Source: Asterias rubens
Lineage: Eukaryota; Echinodermata; Asteroidea; Forcipulatida; Asteriidae
Reading direction: 5' to 3'
Assembly (NCBI RefSeq): GCF_902459465.1
Contig: NC_047072.1
Location: 15,419,776 to 15,483,775 of the forward strand
Length of the DNA: 64,000 nucleotides
Positions 58,563 through 64,000 of the stretch are shown here, one piece after another. Position 1 is the first letter of the stretch; each line of letters begins with the position of its first letter. The translations under genes and the position numbers were made by a program. The notes under the pieces were generated by a model. It was given only the letters and a program-made list of their open reading frames with translations. It was not told the origin of the DNA and made no database searches.

Positions 58563-58574
58563 GGGAACTATCAG

Positions 58575-59510
58575 AAAACTTGTTAATAAGTGTTTGTAAT
58601 TTTTCTTTCAGATGTCGGAATCTTTCCGAAAGATTAACACTTCATGCCATACTAGTACAGAGAGGTGACTAAAGGTAAGGAGACATGATTATTATAACAA
58701 CTCGACTTCAAATAACCTTTTTTGTTTCTTTTATTTTTCTCAACAAAAATTATAACAAAAGTCCAAAACAGAATGTGTACGTATTTCATTGTTTTCATTG
58801 ACAGCAAACAACAAAACAATAAGACTCAGGGTAAAAACACCCATATGTTTGCTGACTGCAGATATTATATAATGATAATTTGTAGATGATTTTTCATCAC
58901 AGTGTGGACCTTGTCAAAATACAAATTATGATAGTGTACAATAAGCAGTACTCAATTGGAACTCTGTCATATAATATCATTAAATGAAACACATACCGTT
59001 TAATTAAAGTCACTTCTCGTGTAGGACCTCGCATTTGCAAAACTTAAACAAAGAAACCAAATACTGTTCATAAAGTCGGTGGTTTTGAAATAGGCCTAAT
59101 TGCTATTGATTTGAAGATCTTTATTTTAGCCTTGTTGTCCACTCATCTTATATACCACCCTCTATTGACAAGTTACAGTGTATAATATAACTCATGTACT
59201 GAAGCATTACTTGGACTGAACATGACCCAAAGAGTTCTTAGGCAAGTCAGGCTGTCATTGCCTCTTTCCTTTGAGTCTCAATCTAATGAACCCATAACAA
59301 GCCTCATTGTACTGTGGCTATATTGACATGCAGGGCAGGAAGGAAGACCAGTCAACCAAAAGGCAACTGTTTTGGCTGTTTTTATACCCCCCCAACTCAA
59401 TCTGGTTTAGCTCACATTTCAATGTTTTGATATGAGACCTTATTGTAAATAAACCTCTGAAAGAAGAAATATATGTGTCAGAGTAGACATTTTTATAGTA
59501 CTCGTTGAAT
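58575..59510. other. No gene recognised
   Basis: AT-rich spacer. Between 58.6 and 59.5 kb I see no exon-like block with matching splice signals and no terminal repeats. Open frames are short and show no familiar motif. Confidence 0.35.
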
Positions 59511-59512
59511 CC

Positions 59513-59911
59513 TTTAAAGGCAGTGGACACTATTGGTAATTACTCAAAATAATTATCATCATAAAACCTTTCTTGATTACGAGTAATGGGGACGAGTAAT
59601 GGGGAGAGGTTGATAGTATAAAACATTGTGAGAAACACGTCCCTCTGAAGTGACGTAGTTTTCGAGAAAGAAGTCATTTTCCACGAATTTGATTTCGAGA
59701 CCTCAAGTTTAGAACTTGAGGTCTCGAAATCAACCATCTAAAACGCACACAACTTCGTGTGACAAGGGTGTTTTTTCTTTCATTATTATCTCGCAACTTC
59801 TACGACCGATTGAGCTCAAATTTTCACATGTTTGTTTTTTCATGCATATGTTGAGATACACCAAGTGAGAAGACTGGTGTATGACAATTACCAATAGTGT
59901 CCACTGTCTTT
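59513..59911 (+). mobile_element. MITE family AAAGGCAGTGGACACT (copy 3, complete)
   Basis: It starts TTTAAAGGCAGTGGACACTA and ends 'caattaccaatagtgtccac tgtcttta', giving about 25-bp inverted ends. Inside, a small palindrome ('gatttcgagacctcaagttt' / 'aaacttgaggtctcgaaatc') is present. 'cgagtaatgggga' is locally doubled at about 59580-59600. Confidence 0.8.
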
Positions 59912-60104
59912 AACTGGACAAAGTTTATTGGCAACAATTATGTAGTCTTCAATGCAATTGGAGGATACTCGTTTAATGCCCTTAATTTGGTTGTATTGTA
60001 CATAAATAACAACTGATCGATGTACTTCTAGATACAGTCTGCGTATAAGGGTTAGGGTAATTTTATAACTATAAGATAAACCATCTATGTACAGGTGCCA
60101 ATTA

Positions 60105-60254
60105 TCATCTCAATCAGCCCCCTCCTTCATTTAATCTTCTCTTATCATAATCATTGCCCCAATCCAATCATAACCCCATCCATCCTCCTTCATCCAATCT
60201 TATCTAATCTAATCATTATCATCATCCCAATCCCAATCATAACCCCCCCCATAC
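60105..60254 (+). repeat. Pyrimidine-rich low-complexity tract
   Basis: Runs of 'cccaatcccaatcat', 'ccatcctccttcatcc' and 'ctcccccctcccccatc' make up a simple C/T/A-rich tract just downstream of the gene C stop (minus strand). Short His/Pro/Ile-rich open frames over it are compositional. Confidence 0.6.
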
Positions 60255-62028
60255 CTACCCTCTCCCCCCTCCCCCATCCTTCCCACCTTCCCCATCATCA
60301 TCATCATCCTCATCATCATCATTATTATTTTCATCCTGTGTTGTATTGGATGTCTTTTTCTTGATTGTAGAGTCCCCATGTCCTAGGAGAAAAGAATAAG
60401 AAATGAATCTGTGACAGAAATGATGGATAAGTATTAAAAACTCACTGTTTAAATGAAACGAATGAAGTTAAGTTTGTTTGTGTTTTTTGTTTTCATTTTT
60501 CTACTGAGGTAAGGTAGGCTACAATAGCCATGACTTAATGTTTTTTAAATAATTTTGTTTTCATGAGAATATGAATACAGTTGGTTTGTCACATGGCTGT
60601 TTTTCGCAGTGAATGTTTTGCATAGTTCAAATGTTGGAAATTATTTGTTGCGGATTTGGGACATCATAATTCGTATCATGCTCATTCACATGAAGTATGA
60701 ACCAGGCTTTAATGTGGATGGATTCGACAGACAATAACCAATCTATGACCCTACCTCTAAAGTAATTCTGAAAGAAACCTGCTACACCAGAAACAGCAGC
60801 CCCAGCTGCTGCACCAGCACCACCAACTGCAGCAGTACCTGCAGCTCCTAACCCTGCAGCTCCAACTGACTGCAGAACAGCCACTGTACTTCCTGCTGCA
60901 ATAGTGCCACCATTTGCAATTGCTGCAGAAGACATCATGCATGCTGCAATGGATCCTGCTGCTATTCCACCTGATGTAAATCCTACAGCAGTGAGTACAA
61001 ATGGAGTTGCAGCAGCAGCAGTTACTCCGACAACACACCCTGCTACAACATGTCGCACATAGTAGCCTAAAGTATAAAAATAATACAACCATGACAACCA
61101 TGTAGAATTATAGGCATCACATGTTAAACCAGCCACAGAGCCTGGACTTACCGTACAGTGCAGGCACAAGTTGTACACAACTCAGGGAGTGGGAGTGGCA
61201 GCAGAGCAGACCTACCAGGTAAATTTTCATTGTTTACGCATAGATTTAGTCTGCTGCCACCTCGCGTACCAAAAGCCCAGCAGCCCGTCAATATAGCTGG
61301 GCTGCCGGGCTTTTGGGACGCTAGGTGGCAGCAGACTTACCAGGTAAATCTATGCGTAAACGATAAAAATTTACCTGGTAGAGCTGCTCTGCTGCCACTC
61401 CCTGAGTTGGGTACAAATTGAAAAAAACAATAAAAAAATCTTATGTTCAATCATGGAAAGTGCGCAGTTTGATTTTTAGCAAATTTAATATGAAGAAAGG
61501 GGCATTACATTACTAATCGCTTTTGAATTGAAGATGAAATTTAAAAGAATTCATATAATAATAATGATCAGTGTACAGGGTGTAGTACTAGTACTACTAC
61601 TCTATGAGTTTCGTTCTGCTTTCAAAGCCGTCGGGGGAGGGTTATGTTATCGCAACTATCACAGTTCACGTCTTAACTTCAGTTCGGACAAAAACATTCC
61701 AGGGATATACCGTACTTGAAACAGTTTGATCCTCAGTACATTAGAGAAAAAACAGGTTTCATGCAGATTCTGGCATAACAATAACATTCATTGGTTATGA
61801 CAATGAAATTTGTCCAATGATATATTAACAGGATAAAAGCTTACCTCTTTTACGTTCTTCCGGTAACTGAGCCCCAGGTTCTTCCGGTAACTGACCCGAA
61901 AACTCCTTAGCAAACTGCTTGGCAAGGTTTATCGACTTTAAACTGGTGTCTCTTTGACCCATGATAAAACACCATTTCTGATGTTTATGAGCCACAGAGA
62001 TACCGTGTTTGCATACTCGTTTTAGCAT
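60255..62028 (-). CDS. ISG12/IFI6-IFI27-family protein, gene C, with novel N- and C-termini
   Basis: Three exons on the minus strand fit in phase: 61845-62028, 60755-61066 and 60255-60382, giving 207 residues. Exon 1 starts MLKRVCKHGISVAHKHQKWC and ends in two copies of QLPEE; it is basic with no hydrophobic signal, unlike gene B. Exon 2 carries the family domain: [69 protein letters not shown]. Exon 3 (acceptor ttctcctag) gives HGDSTIKKKTSNTTQDENNN, then a run of Asp/Glu, a Gly-rich end and TAG. Without the last splice, exon 2 would read on to a stop at 60627. The acidic tail resembles the shorter NQDEDEDE of gene B, which favours splicing. Vertebrate relatives are ER/mitochondrial membrane proteins of innate immunity. 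Confidence 0.75.
61173..61415. mobile_element. Foldback MITE in intron 1 of ISG12-like gene C
   Basis: The left arm ('aactcagggagtgggagtgg cagcagagcag', 'ctaccaggtaaatttt', 'gtttacgcatagattt', 'gtctgctgccacct') is repeated inverted on the right, with the loop at the 'cagcccgtcaatatagctgg' palindrome. Total about 240 bp with arms near 110 bp. Confidence 0.85.
61628..61660. mobile_element. Half copy of the AGTTGCGATAACGTAACC foldback
   Basis: 'gccgtcgggggagggttatg ttatcgcaact' is the right half only. The left half is replaced by unrelated sequence containing 'gagtttcgttctgct'. Confidence 0.65.
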
Positions 62029-62429
62029 CTTGAATAACGACAAAATAAACTAGACATAGTGTTTTTTGTTAATTACAAAAACACGGTGTTCGGTTGGACT
62101 TTACGTGATGACGTAGTTCAAAAACATTGAACCATAAAGATGTTTTTTATACAATGTGTCGTTATTTTATAGTTAAACTTGTATCACACTTTTGAACGCC
62201 TTGTTTCTTCAAAAATGCAATATATTTGTGTGAGATTGGCATCAGTTTTTTGTCTGAACTTATGAAAGCCCTTTAAAAATCTAGCTCACCCCTGCACTTG
62301 ATGCTGTACACAGATTTGATAATCAACAGCGCCCTCTTTGGTGGGCAAAAAGAGAGCGCTGTTGGGAATTCACCAAAAAACTTTCGCGCCATATGATTTT
62401 TACACATTTTATTGTTATTCAATACCTGA

Positions 62430-63445
62430 TGACGTCATTATGACGTAATTAGGCCTGTGTTGTCTTAAAAATACTAAGGTTCAACTATCTATTGAGTTTC
62501 AAGGTTCAAATCGATCTCAATCTTGAGTTATGCCGTAGATAAGCTCAAAAGTTGTTTTTTTATGAAAAAAACACGAAGGCCAACTTTGACCCAGGGTAAC
62601 GACCCGGAAGTTAAGGTGGTACGATTTTAGCGTTAACTTTTCAAATGTTGTCCAAGTCTTTATCTATCCGATGCCCAAATATGAACATCATAGCTTTTAT
62701 ATTCGTTGAGATACAGCAATAAGCAAATGGTCATTTTTTAACATTAAAAACCCTGTCATGACGTCATCAATGACGTCATCATTCTAAAAAAGTGGCGGTT
62801 TCATCAACTCACTGGTGCCTATGTACATAGTAAGTTTTAAGTTTATACAAGCTTAACTTTTGTTTAAAAGCTCAAAAGTAGTTTTTTTATGAAAAAACAC
62901 GAGTCGAAAAACACAAAGGCGAACTTTGACCCAGAGTAACGACCCGGAAGTTAAGGTCGTACGATTTTGGCGTTAACTTTTTAAATGTTGTCCAAGTCTT
63001 TATCTATCCGATGCTAAAATATGAACATCATAGCTTTAATATTCGTTGAGATACAGCAACAAGCAAATTGTAATTTTTCAACATTAAAAACCTTGCCATG
63101 ACGTCATCAATGACGTCATCAATCCAAAAAAGTGGCAGTTTCATCTACGCACTAGTGCCTATTTACAAAGTAAGTTTTAAGTTTGTACATGCTTTACTTT
63201 TGCTTTAAAGCTCAAAAGTTGTTTTTTGATGAAAAAATGCGAAGGTGAACTTTGACCCAGGGTAACGACCGGAAGTTAAGGTCATACGATTTTGGCGTTA
63301 ACTTTTCAAATGTTGTCCAAGTCTTTATCTATCTGATGCCCAAGTATGAACATCATAGCATTCTTATTCGTTGAGATACAGCGAAAAGCAAATGTCGTTT
63401 TTGAACTTTAAAAACCTTGCCATGACGTCATCAATGACGTCATCA
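62430..63445. promoter_or_regulatory. Seven palindromic CRE (TGACGTCA) sites upstream of ISG12-like gene C
   Basis: Perfect TGACGTCA octamers lie at 62430, 62759, 62771, 63099, 63111, 63423 and 63435. The last six are three pairs with 12-bp start-to-start spacing, one pair per tandem repeat unit. Near-consensus sites ('tatgacgtaatt' at 62440, 'gatgacgtagtt' at 62107) lie between them and the gene. TGACGTCA is the full binding site of CREB/ATF-type bZIP factors. The sites are 0.4-1.4 kb upstream of the gene C ATG; regulatory use is inferred. Confidence 0.55.
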
Positions 63446-63540
63446 TTCCCAAAAAGTGGCGGTTTCGTCTACTCACTATTGCCTATGTACATAGTAAGTT
63501 TTAAGTTTGTACAAGCTTTACTTTTGTTTAAAATTGCTGG
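62540..63540. repeat. 324-340-bp tandem repeat, three copies
   Basis: Units share 'gctcaaaagttgttttt', 'aactttgacccagggtaacg', 'tttggcgttaacttttcaaa', 'gtccaagtctttatctatcc' and 'catgacgtcatcaatgacgt'. The spacing of the CRE pair (62759, 63099, 63423) gives unit lengths of 340 and 324 bp. Units are roughly 90 percent alike by eye. Confidence 0.9.
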
Positions 63541-63544
63541 AGAA

Positions 63545-64000
63545 GGTTCGCAGGGAAAGAAGAACGCGAGGAAAACTAGACATAAGAATTTGTTTGATAA
63601 CAAATTCGAGGTGTTCGGATTTCTGGCCTGAATTAACGAGCCATCACTTTTTAAGTTTAGTTGACTGGGGAGATAGTGAGCTATGCTGTGTGTTAAATAC
63701 CCAACTTGAGTTCAGTTTAGGTAAACATTTTGGAATTTTTACTCAAGTTCTACTGTCTGAATGATCCAAATGGTGATTAAAATCACACACATTGGTTGTT
63801 GTGCTCTTGGACGTAAAACTGAATAGATGGGAACGATTAACACATCTGACTCAAATTCTAGTCCCTGACTCACAATGTTAGTTCAAATGTTACTACTCAT
63901 GGCTTTCCTGGCAGATCTGCTCATGAGCAAATCAACCCGATTGGTGAATACATGTACAGTCAGCACATCTTTAACCAATTTATTTTTACCCGAGTCAGAG
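63545..64000. other. No gene recognised
   Basis: Nothing with clear coding or repeat structure is visible after the third tandem unit. The open frame at 63371-63631 runs out of the repeat and is not supported as a gene. Confidence 0.35.

Noticed and set aside
60095-60364. Ile/Pro/His-rich 89-codon frame on the plus strand
   Set aside because: It overlies a C/T-rich simple tract and the antisense of the Asp-rich exon of gene C; compositional artefact.
60627-61178. Single-exon 183-codon form of ISG12-like gene C
   Set aside because: The upstream part (before 61066) and the downstream part (after 60755) lie beyond good splice sites, and the phases match exons on both sides; kept only as a less likely alternative.

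Overview
The window looks like nuclear DNA of a marine deuterostome invertebrate, most likely an echinoderm. Coding sequence is split into short exons with GT..AG introns, the DNA is AT-rich, and it is full of short foldback (MITE-like) elements, tRNA-derived SINE pieces, 5'-truncated LINE tails and minisatellites. The conserved genes are animal-type. The species call is an impression from gene families and repeat style, not a database result.

Layout. 1-16.8 kb: gene-poor, with dispersed repeats and two weak isolated exon candidates on the plus strand. 16.9-19.8 kb: a plus-strand Tctex1-domain (dynein light chain type) gene with one coding exon. 21.7-24.0 kb: EEF1AKMT1 (minus, 4 coding exons, 212 aa). 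24.4-26.97 kb: a 33-bp minisatellite of about 76 copies, probably in the first intron of EEF1AKMT1. 27.4-28.0 kb: a probable bidirectional promoter. 29.3-34.0 kb: a plus-strand MATCAP/KIAA0895-type tyrosine carboxypeptidase gene (5 coding exons, 550 aa), followed by a 106-bp satellite. 37.9-45.8 kb: a tandem segmental duplication carrying two minus-strand genes of the interferon-inducible ISG12/IFI6-IFI27 family; the first is apparently broken by a MITE in its signal-peptide exon. 48.4-51.0 kb: COQ3 (minus, ubiquinone O-methyltransferase). 51.9-58.6 kb: a nested pile of DNA-transposon-like elements, including a 39-bp minisatellite, a 3.3-kb TIR element that carries a SAM-domain gene fragment with a premature stop, and an orphan copy of an ISG12 first exon. 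60.3-62.0 kb: a third ISG12-like gene (minus) with a different N-terminus and an Asp-rich tail. 62.4-63.5 kb: a tandem repeat with paired palindromic CRE (TGACGTCA) sites just upstream of that gene.

The housekeeping genes (EEF1AKMT1, MATCAP, COQ3, Tctex1) show no functional link to one another. The most distinctive content is the ISG12-like cluster, with an exon architecture that varies among its members, and two cases where a short foldback element seems to have grown into a long minisatellite. Exon borders were read by eye from splice signals, reading phase and remembered family sequences; none has been tested with transcripts.
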